NCBI RefSeq assembly: GCF_001625595.1
Contig: NZ_AUXT01000113.1
Coordinates: forward strand, 1 to 50,896
Source: Pseudoalteromonas luteoviolacea NCIMB 1942
GTDB lineage: Bacteria; Pseudomonadota; Gammaproteobacteria; Enterobacterales; Alteromonadaceae
Length of the DNA: 50,896 nt
Direction of reading: 5' to 3'
Below, piece by piece: positions 50,843 to 50,896 of the stretch. Position numbers and translations under genes: made by a program. The notes below the pieces were generated by a model. The model was not told where the DNA came from, searched no databases, and saw nothing but the letters and a program-made list of their open reading frames with translations. How positions within the stretch are numbered: position 1 is the first letter of the stretch; each line of letters opens with the position of its first letter.

Positions 50843-50896
50843 CAATGCTGATCTATTAAGAAAATGATCAGTTGGCCGATCCAAAAGGTCATGAAA
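50843..50896 (+). mobile_element. Left end of a second IS4-family copy, cut by window edge
   Basis: From CAATGCTGATC at 50843 to the window end the sequence matches, nearly base for base, the left end of the element at 18903-18850 read on the minus strand (CTATTAAGAAAATGATCAG follows in both). It continues into the leader with gatccaaaaggtcatg. Orientation is opposite to the copy beside nrdA. Whether it is complete cannot be seen. Confidence 0.8.

Overview
The window looks like chromosomal DNA of a marine gammaproteobacterium of the Pseudoalteromonas / Alteromonadales type. This is inferred from the gene families, the gene order (gyrA with divergent ubiG; serC-aroA-cmk-rpsA-ihfB-lapA-lapB-pyrF; clpS-clpA with infA, bpt, aat, trxB), the moderately AT-rich sequence, a monomeric isocitrate dehydrogenase, a TonB-dependent siderophore receptor and a secreted chitinase. 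Most of the window is conserved core genome with accessory islands between the core blocks.

Layout. 1-872: decayed IS4-family transposase. 1022-8719: icd (monomeric), cspD, clpS-clpA, infA, bpt-aat; trxB follows at 8816-9766. The ClpS/ClpA adaptor and unfoldase lie beside both bacterial N-degron aminoacyl-transferases, so one pathway is grouped here. 10020-11345: pssA (phosphatidylserine synthase). 11555-14081: an AraC-type regulator divergent from an exported DUF4331 protein. 14516-17631: ergothioneine genes egtB-egtD followed by a PhzF-like protein that lacks the usual catalytic glutamate. 17630-18903: a scar made of an RND efflux remnant joined to an internally deleted IS4-family element. 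18940-25775: nrdA, gph, ubiG and divergent gyrA; nrdB is absent from its expected place after nrdA, where the IS remnant sits instead. 25960-33458: serC-aroA, cmk, rpsA, ihfB, lapA, lapB, pyrF. 33619-38121: a compact operon of three photolyase/cryptochrome flavoproteins plus a tiny DUF2256 zinc-ribbon-like protein. 38122-39012: two unrecognised ORFs. 39259-41517: siderophore receptor with a clear Fur box upstream. 42063-43757: orphan membrane proteins around tRNA-Ser(UGA), then an FKBP isomerase. 43821-46238: chemoreceptor with a C-terminal PilZ domain. 46436-48640: three-gene redox cassette (di-haem peroxidase, cupredoxin, cytochrome P460-like). 48970-49386: single-domain globin. 49560-50783: GH18 chitinase. 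The last 54 bases are the left end of a second copy of the IS that sits beside nrdA, in inverted orientation.

The most interesting points are the IS-associated break of nrdAB with a possible inversion of the 32-kb block between the two IS ends; the nrdA promoter carrying tandem NrdR-like boxes and two DnaA boxes; the haem/copper cassette 46436-48640; the photolyase trio with DUF2256; and the egtBD-PhzF cluster. No CRISPR array, prophage, integrase or complete insertion sequence was seen. All family assignments come from reading motifs by eye; no database search was run.
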